Of a stretch of DNA of 32,078 bases, positions 20,147-29,080 are shown piece by piece. Source of the DNA: Alphaproteobacteria bacterium (GTDB lineage: Bacteria; Pseudomonadota; Alphaproteobacteria; Bin95). The stretch spans positions 1 through 32,078 of the forward strand of contig JAJECZ010000012.1 in the NCBI GenBank assembly GCA_022821735.1, read 5' to 3'. Numbering within the stretch: the first letter of the stretch is position 1; every line of letters begins with the position of its first letter. Position numbers and translations under genes: made by a program. Under the pieces are notes generated by a model. That model was given only the letters and a program-made list of their open reading frames with translations, searched no databases and had not been told where the DNA came from.

Positions 20147-21180
20147 GAGGCCGTTGCCGCGACCGGCGGCGCCATGCGTTCGAAGGCGGAGCGGACGTCG
20201 TCGAGGAAACCGTGGCGCGCCATATCGACGGCAAAACCGATCGCGTTGGCGAAGGCGAAGGCATCCGAGCCGCCATGGGCCTTGACCACGACGCCGTTCA
20301 GTCCGACGAAAACGGCGCCGTTGTAGCGCCGCGGGTCGAAGCGGTCGCGCACCTTGTTCAAGGCCCGGCGCGCCAGCCAGAATCCCGCCATGCCGCCGAA
20401 AGAACTCTTCACTGCCCGCCGAAGGGCCGCGCCGTAGAGGCGCGCCGAACCCTCAAGCGCCTTCAGGGCGACATTGCCTGTGAACCCGTCCGTGACCACC
20501 ACGTCCACGGCGCCGCCGGTAATGTCGTCTCCCTCGATGAAACCGCTGAAATCGAACGAGGGGTCCGCGACCGCGCGGAGCCGGGCGGCGGCGTCCCGCA
20601 GCGCCGTCCCGCCTTTCAGCTCTTCCTGTCCGACATTCAGCAGCCCGACCGTCGGACGCCGGCCCAGAACCGCCGATGCGAATGCGGCGCCCATGACCGC
20701 GAACTGGAAGAGGTTTTCGCCGTCGCATTCAATATTCGCCCCGAGGTCGAGCATGGCGATCTCGGCCCGCAGGGTAGGCATGATCGAGCAGATAGCCGGG
20801 CGGCCGACGCCTGGAGGCGTACGCAGCAGGAACTTCGAGACAGCCATCAGCGCGCCGGTATTGCCTGCGGAGACAACTCCGTCGGCCCGGCCGTCCCGCA
20901 CTTTCTGCACGGCGTTCCACATCGACGAGCCTTCGCCGCCGCGCAGCGCCGAGGAGGGCTTGGCGTCGTCGGCGATGACCTTCTCGGCGGGATGCAATTC
21001 GACCCGGTCGCCGAATCCCTTCAACCCGGCCAGCCCGCGCTCCATCCGCTCGGGGTCGCCGTGGATCAGGAAACGCGCTTCCGGGTAGCGTTCACCGGCA
21101 AGGGCGGCGCCCCGAAGCACGATATCGGGCGCCCGGTCTCCGCCCATGCCGTCGAGCGCAATGACGATGGGATCGGGCAC
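20143..21180 (-). CDS. plsX: Phosphate acyltransferase PlsX
   Basis: A 345-residue enzyme that makes acyl-phosphate from acyl-ACP, the first step of phospholipid synthesis with PlsY. The N-terminal [19 protein letters not shown], the [10 protein letters not shown] region, [25 protein letters not shown] and [15 protein letters not shown] are all family landmarks. It starts 7 bases after rpmF and its stop overlaps the fabH start by 4 bases, the standard rpmF-plsX-fabH arrangement. Confidence 0.97.
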   Translation of the reverse strand: MPDPIVIALDGMGGDRAPDIVLRGAALAGERYPEARFLIHGDPERMERGLAGLKGFGDRVELHPAEKVIADDAKPSSALRGGEGSSMWNAVQKVRDGRADGVVSAGNTGALMAVSKFLLRTPPGVGRPAICSIMPTLRAEIAMLDLGANIECDGENLFQFAVMGAAFASAVLGRRPTVGLLNVGQEELKGGTALRDAAARLRAVADPSFDFSGFIEGDDITGGAVDVVVTDGFTGNVALKALEGSARLYGAALRRAVKSSFGGMAGFWLARRALNKVRDRFDPRRYNGAVFVGLNGVVVKAHGGSDAFAFANAIGFAVDMARHGFLDDVRSAFERMAPPVAATAS

Positions 21181-21187
21181 AGGAGCC

Positions 21188-21376
21188 TTAGGCGGCTTCG
21201 TCTCTGGCTACGACGACCTCGCGGCCGCGGTAATAGCCGCATGCCGCGCAAACATGGTGCGGGCGCATCCGTTCGCCGCAATTCGGGCATTCGACATGAG
21301 TTTCGGCGCCCAGACGGTGATGGGAACGGCGCTTGTCGCGCCGCGACCGGCTCACCTTCTTCTTCGGAACGGCCAT
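21188..21376 (-). CDS. rpmF: 50S ribosomal protein L32
   Basis: A 62-residue L32, starting [20 protein letters not shown]. It keeps the four-cysteine zinc ribbon: C30 and C33 in CPNC, C43 and C46 in CAAC. It heads the rpmF-plsX-fabH group. The gene often found upstream of rpmF (yceD/DUF177) is absent here; a cation antiporter gene takes its place. Confidence 0.97.
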   Translation of the reverse strand: MAVPKKKVSRSRRDKRRSHHRLGAETHVECPNCGERMRPHHVCAACGYYRGREVVVARDEAA

Positions 21377-21458
21377 CGGGCATCCTCTTTCGGATATCTG
21401 GCAGCGGCGTTGTCTATACCAAAGCCGCCGGGGCGGCAACCGCTCCTTCCGGGGCCGG

Positions 21459-23081
21459 TCACTCGGTCGCTGCGCGGGGCTCAACGCCCCCGATAGCCCC
21501 GGCGAGTTCGTCCGCAACCCCCTGCATTTCAACGGCGACCGCGTCCGCGCCGACCCGGCGCAGCTCTTCGGCCCACCGGTCGTCATGGGCCCGGGCGACA
21601 ATGCGCAGACGGGGAAAGATGTAACGCAGCTGGCCGACGATGGTCACCGCGCGCTTCGGATCGTTGAACGCCACGACCACGGCGCTGGCGTCCCCGACGC
21701 CGGCCGCCTCCAGCACTTCGGGGCGCCCCGCATCGCCGTGGAACACCTCGAAGCCCAGCCGGCGGCCGGCGGCGATATTGTCCGCATGGATGTCGATGCC
21801 GACCGGCAATTTGCCCGCCTCGCGCAACTGCGCGGCGCATTCCCGGCCGGCCCGCCCGAAGCCGGCCACGACCACATGGCCCGAATGCGGCCCCGCAGCC
21901 TCGACGCGCTCGCCCGACTCCTGCGCGATATCCGGCAACGCGCGGCGGCCTGCAAATGCCAGCAGCGGCGTCGCCGCCATGGAGAGCGTGACCGCCATGC
22001 CGAGCAGCTGCGCATCCGGCCCGTCCAGCAGCGAGCGGCCCACGGCGGCGCCCAGCAGCACGAAGCCGAACTCCCCGCTGCCGGCGAGCAGCAGCCCGAC
22101 ATAGACGGCCCGCCCCCGGGGCATCCCCAGCGCCGCTCCGATGGCTGCCGCAACGGCTGTCTTGATGACCAGCAGCCCGATCACGATCGCCGCCAGCGCT
22201 CCGGCGCGCGCGACCACCCCGCCCGCGTCGATGGACATGCCGACAGTCATGAAGAAGAGACCGAGCAGCAGGCCCCGGAAGGGCTGGATGACGGCCGCGA
22301 CCTGGTGGCGGTGGCGGGTGTCCGCCAGCAGCATGCCGGCGAGGAAGGCGCCGAAGGCCATCGACAGGCCGGCGAGTTCGGTGGCGAGGCCGGTCGCCAG
22401 CACGATCAGCAGGGTCAGCGCGGTGAAGGTCTCGATCTGGCCGCCTTCGGAGACCGGCCCGTAGATGGGACGCACCACCCAGCGGCCGACCGCCAGGATG
22501 CCCACCACGGCCACGAGCGCCTTCAGCACCGACCAGAAGAGCGCTTCCGCCACCGCCTCCGGCGCGCCGCCGAGCACCAGCGTCACGACGAGGAGCGGGC
22601 CGACGGCGATGTCCTGGACGAGCAGCACCGCGAAGGCGGACCGGCCGGCCTGGCTTGTCAGCTCGCCCCGTTCGGTGAGCAATTGCAGCACCATGGCGGT
22701 CGAGGAGAGCGCAAGGGCCGCGGCCACGACGAACGCGGCCTGGGGCGGCAGCCCGAAGACCATGCCGATACCCGTGAACACCGCCGCGGTGAGCAGGATC
22801 TGCAACAGGCCGAGGACGAATTTGGCGCCGCCGAGGGCGCGCAGGCGGTCGAGCGGCAATTCGAGCCCGACCGTGAACAGGAAGAAGACGACGCCGAACT
22901 CAGCCAGCGCGCGGGCGCTGTCGATCCGTTCGACCAGGCCCAGCGCATGCGGGCCGATGACGGCGCCGGCGCCGATATATCCAAGCACCGCCGCAAGCCC
23001 GAGGCGGCGGAACAACGGCACGGCCACGACGGCCGCCAGCAGGAAGATCAGGACGTCAGCGAGGTAGCTCGGATGATCCAT
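21459..23081 (-). CDS. Monovalent cation:proton antiporter-2 (KefB/CPA2 type)
   Basis: A 540-residue inner-membrane protein. About twelve hydrophobic segments cover residues 8-380; the conserved Gln-Asp pair of CPA2 transporters is at Q156-D157 ([10 protein letters not shown]), and [10 protein letters not shown] and [10 protein letters not shown] are typical. From about residue 401 it has an RCK_N (TrkA-N) domain starting [14 protein letters not shown], with a glycine-rich nucleotide-binding loop. It probably moves potassium or sodium against protons, gated by NAD(H) or thiol signals; ion choice cannot be read from sequence. No second RCK_C domain is present. Confidence 0.92.
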   Translation of the reverse strand: MDHPSYLADVLIFLLAAVVAVPLFRRLGLAAVLGYIGAGAVIGPHALGLVERIDSARALAEFGVVFFLFTVGLELPLDRLRALGGAKFVLGLLQILLTAAVFTGIGMVFGLPPQAAFVVAAALALSSTAMVLQLLTERGELTSQAGRSAFAVLLVQDIAVGPLLVVTLVLGGAPEAVAEALFWSVLKALVAVVGILAVGRWVVRPIYGPVSEGGQIETFTALTLLIVLATGLATELAGLSMAFGAFLAGMLLADTRHRHQVAAVIQPFRGLLLGLFFMTVGMSIDAGGVVARAGALAAIVIGLLVIKTAVAAAIGAALGMPRGRAVYVGLLLAGSGEFGFVLLGAAVGRSLLDGPDAQLLGMAVTLSMAATPLLAFAGRRALPDIAQESGERVEAAGPHSGHVVVAGFGRAGRECAAQLREAGKLPVGIDIHADNIAAGRRLGFEVFHGDAGRPEVLEAAGVGDASAVVVAFNDPKRAVTIVGQLRYIFPRLRIVARAHDDRWAEELRRVGADAVAVEMQGVADELAGAIGGVEPRAATE

Positions 23082-23152
23082 TCCGGCCCTTCCGGCGCCG
23101 GCCGGATAAATCGGCCGCGGACAGGTTCAGCCGCGCGTCGGCGGAGCGGCCG

Positions 23153-23326
23153 TCAGCCGGAACGCTCCAGGGCCGCGATTTCATCCTTCAGCGCCAGTTT
23201 GCGTTTCTTGAGCGTCTGCACTTTCAGGTCGTCGGCGGCGGGATCGTTTTCAAGAGCGTGGATTTCGTCGTCGAGGGCAGCATGCCGGGCCGCTAGCGCT
23301 GCCCGGCGGTCCTGCAAGTCCGTCAT
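23153..23326 (-). CDS. DUF465 (YdcH-like) small protein
   Basis: A 57-residue protein: it starts MTDLQDRRAALAARHAALDD and holds LKVQTLKKRKLALKDEI near the C-terminus. This is the short helical-hairpin DUF465/YdcH family, common in Alphaproteobacteria, often as highly charged coiled-coil proteins of unknown role. AGAGGAAG lies upstream as a ribosome-binding site. It diverges from the universal stress protein gene across 127 bases and precedes the antiporter gene by 71 bases. Confidence 0.85.
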   Translation of the reverse strand: MTDLQDRRAALAARHAALDDEIHALENDPAADDLKVQTLKKRKLALKDEIAALERSG

Positions 23327-23453
23327 GCGCATCTTCCTCTTTGCTGCGATACTGCGGGCGCGCGCCGCCCGCCGGTCCAGCCGCGAGACTGGCCCATGGC
23401 GAGCGGTTTGTCACCCCGCCGGCCGCCTCCTCCGGCGAAGCGAGGACGAGACG

Positions 23454-24272
23454 ATGAGATCGATTCTGGTGCCGACCAACGACCTGGATTCCCTGGAGAG
23501 CGTGCTTACCGCCGCCGAATGCCTCCGCAGCCGTATCGACGGCTGGCTGGAAGCCGCACACTTCCACACCGACCCCTCCGCCATCATGGCGACGGACGAC
23601 AGCGGCGCCGCGCTCCCGGCGCTCGTCGAGCGGTTCGAGCGCGAGGACGACCGCCGCGCCGTCGAAGCGCGCCGCCGCTTCGAGGCTTTCACCGCCGCCG
23701 CCGGGATCGGCGACCGGGCGGTCTGGTCCGAGAGCGAAACCGGCCTCGACAATCTCGGCAACCATGCCCGCGTATATGATGTGGTGGTGGTAGGCCGGCC
23801 GGTGAAGGGGTCCAGCGGCCCGTCCCTCGGAACGCTCGAGACGGCGCTCTTCGACAGCGGCCAGGCGATTCTGGCGGTGCCGCCCGTGGTTCCCTCCGAG
23901 ATGGGCCGCAACATACTGATCGCGTGGAACGGCTCCTCCGAAACCGCCCGCACCATCCGCGCCGCGCTCGACCTGCTGCGCCTTGCCGAACGGGTCACGG
24001 TGCTGACCGTCACCGGCATGACGGTGCCGGGGCCGACGGGCGAGGCGGTGGCGCGCCAGCTCGGGCGGGAAGGCGTCGAGGCCGGCTCGCTGGTCGTGGA
24101 GGCAGGGCTCGGGGAGAGCGGGCACAAGACCCTGGAGATCGCCGCCGACAGCGGCGCCGACCTGCTGCTCAAGGGCGGCTATACCCGCGGCCGGTTGCGC
24201 CAGGCGCTGTTCGGCGGGCCGACCAACTATATCCTGTTCAATGCCGAGCTCCCGGTGTTCATGGCGCATTGA
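23454..24272 (+). CDS. Universal stress protein family protein
   Basis: A 272-residue protein with a duplicated Usp layout. The second half is clearer: GRNILIAWNGSSETARTI, then ESGHKTLEIAADSGADLLLK and GGYTRGRLRQALFGGPTNYI, which resembles the nucleotide-binding loop G-x2-G-x9-G-(S/T) in outline only. The first half starts MRSILVPTNDLDSLESVLTA. Tandem Usp proteins of this kind help survival under starvation or oxidative stress, by poorly known means. GAGGACGAG precedes the ATG. It ends 43 bases before the glycine riboswitch. Confidence 0.88.
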   Translation: MRSILVPTNDLDSLESVLTAAECLRSRIDGWLEAAHFHTDPSAIMATDDSGAALPALVERFEREDDRRAVEARRRFEAFTAAAGIGDRAVWSESETGLDNLGNHARVYDVVVVGRPVKGSSGPSLGTLETALFDSGQAILAVPPVVPSEMGRNILIAWNGSSETARTIRAALDLLRLAERVTVLTVTGMTVPGPTGEAVARQLGREGVEAGSLVVEAGLGESGHKTLEIAADSGADLLLKGGYTRGRLRQALFGGPTNYILFNAELPVFMAH

Positions 24273-24315
24273 CAAGCCGGCCCGGCGTCTGCGACCATCC
24301 CCCTGCCGTTGATCT

Positions 24316-24483
24316 GCGCGGGAGAGTCCGGCGATCAGGGCCGGCGCCGAAGGAGCAACCGCCCCGGAAACTCTCAGGCACCCGGACCGCGCGGGGAGGC
24401 AACTCTGGAAAGCGGGCGCATACGCCCCACCGAAGATGTAACGGCTGCGCCGGAATCTTTCAGGTCGGACGGACAGAGGGGGC
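24316..24483 (+). promoter_or_regulatory. Tandem glycine riboswitch
   Basis: Two aptamers in series in the leader of gcvT. Aptamer 1: GGGAGAG (near 24320), GCCGAAGGAGCAA (about 24345-24358) and AAACTCTCAGGCA (24368-24380). The linker runs into aptamer 2: GGGGAGGCAACTCTGGAAA (about 24393-24411), CACCGAAGATGTAA (about 24428-24441), AATCTTTCAGGT (24454-24465) and GGACAGAGGG (24471-24480). These are the known conserved blocks of the gcvT motif. In this class it usually turns on glycine breakdown when glycine is plentiful. The stretch from its end to the gcvT start is 47 bases and could hide the start site until glycine binds. Confidence 0.96.
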
Positions 24484-24530
24484 AGACGGGCAGGCCGCAA
24501 GGGCAGGCCCGGAAGCCGGAGGGTCCGTCG

Positions 24531-25607
24531 ATGACCGAGTTGCTCAAGACCCCGCTTCACGCGATGCACCTCGCCGCCGGCGCGCGCATGGAGCCCTTCG
24601 TGGGCTACGACATGCCGCTGCGCTATCCGCAGGGCAGCGTCGCCGAGCACAACCAGGCCCGCAATCGCGCGGCGCTGTTCGATGTCAGCCATATGGGCCA
24701 GCTGCGGCTGATGGGCGAGGACGCGGACGCGGCCCTTGAGACGCTGGTGCCGGGCGACATACAGGGCCTCGGCGACGGCGCCATGCGCTACACCCTCTTC
24801 ACCCTCGAGAACGGCGGCATCCTGGACGACCTGATCGTCTCGCGCGTGCCGGGCGGCCTCGGGCTGGTGGTCAACGCCGCGCGCCGGAACCAGGACGCGG
24901 AGCATCTTCGCAACCATCTCGGCGGCAGGGTGGATGTCGTGCCGGAGCCGGACCGCGCCCTGCTGGCCCTGCAGGGGCCGGCGGCGGCGGTGCTGCCGGA
25001 TTTCGCGGACCTGCCGTTCATGGCCTGGCGCGAGGGCGAGGCCTGCGGCGTGCCGGCCCGCGTCTCCCGGTCGGGCTATACGGGCGAGGACGGTTTCGAG
25101 CTGTCGGTCGCCGGCGCCGACGCCGAAGCGCTCGCCGGGCGGCTGCTCGCCCATGAAGCCGTCGCCTGGGCGGGGCTCGATGCGCGCAACTCGCTCAGGC
25201 TGGAAGCGGGCCTCTGCCTCTACGGGCGGGACCTCGACGAGGATACGACGCCGCTGGAAGCCGGCCTCGGCTGGACCGTGCCGAAGCGCCGGCGCGAGGA
25301 GCGCGGCTTCCCCGGTGCGGCGCGCATTCTCGACACGCCTCCCACGCGCCGGCGCGTCGGCATGAGGCCCGAGGGCCGGGTCATCGCGCGCGAGGGCTCC
25401 GACCTGCTCGACGGCTCCGGCGAGCCGGTCGGCTGGGTGGCCAGCGGCGGTTTCTCGCCGGTGCTCGGCGGCCCGGTCGCCATGGGCTACCTGCCGCTCG
25501 CTCTCGCCGCGCCCGGCACGGAGGTCGCCTTCGACATCCGCGGGAAGCCGCGGCCCGGGCGGGTCGTCCGCCTTCCCTTCGTTCCCCACAACTATTTCCG
25601 AGGCTGA
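24531..25607 (+). CDS. gcvT: Glycine cleavage system T protein (aminomethyltransferase)
   Basis: A 358-residue folate enzyme. It takes the aminomethyl group from lipoyl-GcvH, releasing ammonia and making 5,10-methylene-tetrahydrofolate. Landmarks are RAALFDVSHMGQLRL, NGGILDDLIVSR, SRSGYTGEDGFELSV, DARNSLRLEAGLCLYG and GYLPLALAAPGTEV. The start ATG at 24531 follows the riboswitch. First gene of gcvT-gcvH-gcvPA-gcvPB; 8 bases separate it from gcvH. Confidence 0.97.
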   Translation: MTELLKTPLHAMHLAAGARMEPFVGYDMPLRYPQGSVAEHNQARNRAALFDVSHMGQLRLMGEDADAALETLVPGDIQGLGDGAMRYTLFTLENGGILDDLIVSRVPGGLGLVVNAARRNQDAEHLRNHLGGRVDVVPEPDRALLALQGPAAAVLPDFADLPFMAWREGEACGVPARVSRSGYTGEDGFELSVAGADAEALAGRLLAHEAVAWAGLDARNSLRLEAGLCLYGRDLDEDTTPLEAGLGWTVPKRRREERGFPGAARILDTPPTRRRVGMRPEGRVIAREGSDLLDGSGEPVGWVASGGFSPVLGGPVAMGYLPLALAAPGTEVAFDIRGKPRPGRVVRLPFVPHNYFRG

Positions 25608-25615
25608 GAGTTCCG

Positions 25616-25996
25616 ATGGCAGTCAGGACCTACTACACGCGCGAACATGAATGGGTGCGGATCGAGGACGGTGTCGCGGTCTGCGGCATCACCGACTACG
25701 CCCAGACGCAATTGGGCGACGTCGTCTATGTCGAACTGCCGGAGGTGGGCGTGCAGGTCGCCCGCGACGGCGAGGCCGCGGTGGTCGAGAGCACCAAGGC
25801 GGCCAGCGACGTCTATGCGCCGCTGACCGGCACCATCGTCGCGGTCAACGACCGGCTCGAAGAATCGCCCGACCTCGTCAACGAGTCCGCCGAGGACGCA
25901 GGCTGGTTCTTCCGCATGGAGGTCGACGACGAGGGCGAGCTCGACGAGCTGATGGACGAAGAAGGCTACCAGGCGTTCGTCGAGGAACTGGACTGA
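25616..25996 (+). CDS. gcvH: Glycine cleavage system H protein
   Basis: A 126-residue lipoyl carrier protein. The lipoylated lysine is K61 in [14 protein letters not shown]. The opening [20 protein letters not shown] and the closing [10 protein letters not shown] are typical. It shuttles the aminomethyl group between the P, T and L proteins. Its stop overlaps the gcvPA start (TGATG). The acidic C-terminal tail is usual for the family. Confidence 0.97.
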   Translation: MAVRTYYTREHEWVRIEDGVAVCGITDYAQTQLGDVVYVELPEVGVQVARDGEAAVVESTKAASDVYAPLTGTIVAVNDRLEESPDLVNESAEDAGWFFRMEVDDEGELDELMDEEGYQAFVEELD

Positions 25997-27315
25997 TGCG
26001 CTACCTGCCGATCACCGGCGCCGACCGCAGCGAGATGCTCCGGGCGATCGGCGCGCCGTCGGTCGACGCGCTGTTCTCGGACGTGCCGGAGGATGCGCTG
26101 CTGGCGGAGCCCGTCGATCTGCCCCGCCATGCCGGCGAATTCGAGGTCGAGCGGCGGCTCTCCCGCCTCGCCGCGCGGAACCGGGCGGCGGGCGCGGGCC
26201 CCTTCTTCTGCGGGGCCGGCAGCTACCGCCACCACATCCCCGCGGCCGTGGACTACCTGATCCAGCGCGGCGAGTTCCTCACCTCCTACACCCCCTACCA
26301 GCCGGAAATCGCCCAGGGCACGCTGCAATACCTGTTCGAGTTCCAGACCCAGGTCTGCCTGCTGACCGGCATGGAGGTCGCCAACGCCTCCATGTATGAC
26401 GGCGCGACCGCCGCGGCCGAGGCCGTGATGATGGCGAACCGCGTGACCCGGCGTTCGAAGGCGGTCGTCTCCGGCAACCTCCACCCGCATTACCGCGACA
26501 CGGCGGCGACGCTCGCGCGCTTCCAGGGCTTCACCCTGGAGGCCGGTCCGCCCGTGCCGGCCGGCGGCGAAGACCTGGCGTCGCGGATCGACGGGGAGAC
26601 CTCCTGCGTCGTCGTCCAGTATCCGGACCTGTTCGGCAATGTCCGGGACTTCTCGGAGCTCGCCGAAGCCGCCCATGCGAAGGGCGCGCTGCTGGTGGTC
26701 GTCGTCACCGAGATCGTGGCGCTCGGCGCGCTCAGGCCGCCGGGGGACATGGGGGCCGACATCGTTGCGGCCGAAGGCCAGTCGCTCGGCAATGCGATGG
26801 GCTTCGGCGGCCCGCATCTCGGCCTCTTTGCGGCGCGCACGCGCCATATGCGCCAGATGCCCGGCCGGCTTTGCGGCGAGACCGTGGATGCGGACGGGCG
26901 GCGCGGCTATGTGCTGACGCTGGCGACGCGCGAGCAGCATATCCGCCGCGAGCGCGCGACCAGCAACATATGCACCAATTCGGGCCTGTGCTCGCTGGCC
27001 TTCACCATCCATCTCTCACTGCTCGGCGAAACGGGCCTCAAACGCCTCGCCGCGCTCAACCATGCCGGCGCCGTCTCGCTGGCCGACCGGCTGGGCCGGC
27101 GGGTCGTGACCCCGGCCTTCTTCAACGAGTTCGCCGTGCGGCTCGAGGGCGATGCGGCCGAAGCGGTCGAGCGCCTTGCGGGCGACGGCATCCTTGCGGG
27201 CGTGCCCGTCTCCCGCCTCCATCCGGGCGCGGGCCTCGACGACCTGCTTCTGGTCGCGGTGACGGAGACGGCGGACGCGGACGACATAGAGGCCCTGGCG
27301 GAGGCGCTCCAATGA
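25996..27315 (+). CDS. gcvPA: Glycine dehydrogenase (decarboxylating) subunit 1
   Basis: A 439-residue N-terminal half of a split P protein, fold type I of PLP enzymes. Typical stretches are [75 protein letters not shown] and [19 protein letters not shown]. It forms an alpha2beta2 enzyme with GcvPB and decarboxylates glycine. It reads [13 protein letters not shown] where the family more often has an Asp-Pro before the ALG; this may be a real variation. The start overlaps the gcvH stop by one base and the stop overlaps the gcvPB start (ATGA). Confidence 0.96.
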   Translation: MRYLPITGADRSEMLRAIGAPSVDALFSDVPEDALLAEPVDLPRHAGEFEVERRLSRLAARNRAAGAGPFFCGAGSYRHHIPAAVDYLIQRGEFLTSYTPYQPEIAQGTLQYLFEFQTQVCLLTGMEVANASMYDGATAAAEAVMMANRVTRRSKAVVSGNLHPHYRDTAATLARFQGFTLEAGPPVPAGGEDLASRIDGETSCVVVQYPDLFGNVRDFSELAEAAHAKGALLVVVVTEIVALGALRPPGDMGADIVAAEGQSLGNAMGFGGPHLGLFAARTRHMRQMPGRLCGETVDADGRRGYVLTLATREQHIRRERATSNICTNSGLCSLAFTIHLSLLGETGLKRLAALNHAGAVSLADRLGRRVVTPAFFNEFAVRLEGDAAEAVERLAGDGILAGVPVSRLHPGAGLDDLLLVAVTETADADDIEALAEALQ

Positions 27316-28811
27316 CCGGCAACTCCCACGACACGGTCTCCGGCGACCTCGGGCTCAGCATCGAGGAGCCGCTGATCTTCGAGCAGGACAGCCCCGGCGC
27401 CCTCGGCGTGGACTGGCCGGAGGCGGAAGCGCATGCCGACCGGCTGGGCGGGCTCGCGCGCTCCGGCCCCATCGGCCTGCCGAGCCTGGCGGAGCCGACC
27501 GTGGTGCGCCACTACACCCGCCTCTCGCAGAAGAATTACGGCATCGACACGGGCCTCTTCCCGCTCGGCTCCTGCACCATGAAGCACAATCCGCGCCTGA
27601 ACGAGCGCATGGCGCGGCTGCCGGGCTTCGCGGACATCCACCCCCTCCAGCCGGAAAGCACCGTCCAGGGGGCGCTCGCGCTCTGCCGGGAGGTGCAGCG
27701 CTGGCTGACCGTGCTGACCGGCATGCCCGGCGTCGCGCTCACGCCCGGCGCCGGCGCGCATGGCGAGCTCTGCGGCATGATGGCGATCCGCGCCGCGCTC
27801 GATGCGGGCGGGGCGGCGAACGCGGACCGGCGGCGCGTGCTGGTGCCGGATTCCGCGCACGGCACCAACCCCGCCACCGCCGCCGCGCTTGGCTTCGAGG
27901 TGGTCTCGATCCCGGAGGACGCGCGCGGCCGCGTCGATCCGGAGCGCTTCGAGGCGCTGGCGGGCGAGGGCGGCGTGGCCGCCGTCATGCTGACCAACCC
28001 CAACACCTGCGGCGTGTTCGAGAACGACATCCGCCGCATCGCCGACGCGGTGCATGCCGCCGGCGGCTATTTCTACTGCGACGGGGCGAACTTCAACGCC
28101 ATCGTCGGGCGCGTCAGGCCGGGCGATCTCGGCGTCGACGCCATGCACATCAACCTGCACAAGACCTTCTCGACCCCGCATGGCGGCGGCGGACCGGGCT
28201 CCGGGCCGGTGGTGTTCTCCGAGGCGCTGGCGCCCTACGCGCCGGTGCCGCGCATCGTCGGGGAAGACGGCGCGCTCAGGCTGGAGGAGGCGAACGAGAG
28301 GGCCTTCGGGCGGATGAAGGCCTTCCACGGCCAGATGGGGATGTTCGTGCGCGCGCTCGCCTACATGATGAGCCACGGCGCGGACGGGCTCCGCCAGGTT
28401 TCGGGCGACGCGGTGCTGAACGCGAACTACCTGCTGCGCCGGTTGGAGGACGTGTATTCCGCTCCCTTCGCCCATTCCGGCCCGGCCATGCACGAGGCGC
28501 TGTTCGACGACCGCGCGCTCCGGGACACGGGCGTCTCCACGCTCGACATCGCCAAGGCGATGATCGACGAGGGGCTGCACCCGATGACGGTCTATTTTCC
28601 GCTTGTGGTGCACGGCGCGATGCTGGTCGAGCCGACCGAGACCGAGACCCGCGCCAGTCTCGACCGCTTCATCGCCATCATGCGCGGCCTCGCCGAACGC
28701 GCGAAGGACGGCGCGCCGCTGACCGAAGCCCCCTTCCACGCCCCGAGACGCCGGCTGGACGAAACCCAGGCGGCGCGCAAGCCGGTGTTGCGGTGGCAGG
28801 CGGAGGGATAG
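27312..28811 (+). CDS. gcvPB: Glycine dehydrogenase (decarboxylating) subunit 2
   Basis: A 499-residue C-terminal half of the split P protein. The PLP lysine is K284 in [52 protein letters not shown] and [11 protein letters not shown] are conserved. The split arrangement fits Alphaproteobacteria and Gram-positives, whereas E. coli has a fused GcvP. It starts within the gcvPA stop (ATGA at 27312-27315). Last gene of the operon; the lipoamide dehydrogenase partner is not in the window. Confidence 0.97.
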   Translation: MTGNSHDTVSGDLGLSIEEPLIFEQDSPGALGVDWPEAEAHADRLGGLARSGPIGLPSLAEPTVVRHYTRLSQKNYGIDTGLFPLGSCTMKHNPRLNERMARLPGFADIHPLQPESTVQGALALCREVQRWLTVLTGMPGVALTPGAGAHGELCGMMAIRAALDAGGAANADRRRVLVPDSAHGTNPATAAALGFEVVSIPEDARGRVDPERFEALAGEGGVAAVMLTNPNTCGVFENDIRRIADAVHAAGGYFYCDGANFNAIVGRVRPGDLGVDAMHINLHKTFSTPHGGGGPGSGPVVFSEALAPYAPVPRIVGEDGALRLEEANERAFGRMKAFHGQMGMFVRALAYMMSHGADGLRQVSGDAVLNANYLLRRLEDVYSAPFAHSGPAMHEALFDDRALRDTGVSTLDIAKAMIDEGLHPMTVYFPLVVHGAMLVEPTETETRASLDRFIAIMRGLAERAKDGAPLTEAPFHAPRRRLDETQAARKPVLRWQAEG

Positions 28812-28886
28812 CAGGGAATAGCCCGTTCGGACGAAAAGCCGTATCCTTGCGCCAAGCTGAACGACCGTGCGGGACTATCGCGATGA

Positions 28887-29063
28887 CAGACGATTCGCCG
28901 GAAGAAGAAACCGGGCGCAACGCACTTCCGGGACAAGCCGGAAACCGGCCGCCGGACAAAGCCGCTTCCGCTCCCCGAACTGGCCGAATTCCGCGTCTCC
29001 ATGCCCCGGTTGAAGCGCTCTTCAGCCGAGGTGTTGCGCGAGCTTCGGGACGAGGGATCGTAG
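28887..29063 (+). pseudogene. Possible antitoxin C-terminal remnant
   Basis: An open frame of 58 codons with no plausible start, ending at TAG 29061-29063. Its tail reads LPELAEFRVSMPRLKRSSAE, then VLRELRDEGS. This resembles the C-terminal part of Phd/VapB-like antitoxins, in which a short proline-rich link leads to an (S/T)AE-(I/V)-L-R-x-x-RDE ending. No N-terminal DNA-binding domain is seen and no toxin gene follows: the next gene, 18 bases on, is the KAP NTPase on the other strand. A truncated toxin-antitoxin pair at an insertion boundary is the simplest reading, but a chance open frame cannot be excluded. Confidence 0.3.
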
Positions 29064-29080
29064 CTAGGTAAGTTCGATCG

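Noticed and set aside
21333-23453. Long + strand frame preceding the universal stress protein
   Set aside because: Antisense to the antiporter gene; only the part from 23454 matches a protein family.
23250-25589. 779-codon open frame on the - strand
   Set aside because: Antisense to the stress protein, the riboswitch and gcvT; composition is typical of a shadow frame.
26907-28739. 610-codon - strand frame
   Set aside because: Antisense to gcvPB and part of gcvPA, with no recognisable domain.
28793-29071. 92-codon + strand frame after gcvPB
   Set aside because: Starts inside gcvPB, no ribosome-binding site at internal ATGs, and no family resemblance; the alternative frame with the antitoxin-like tail is more credible.
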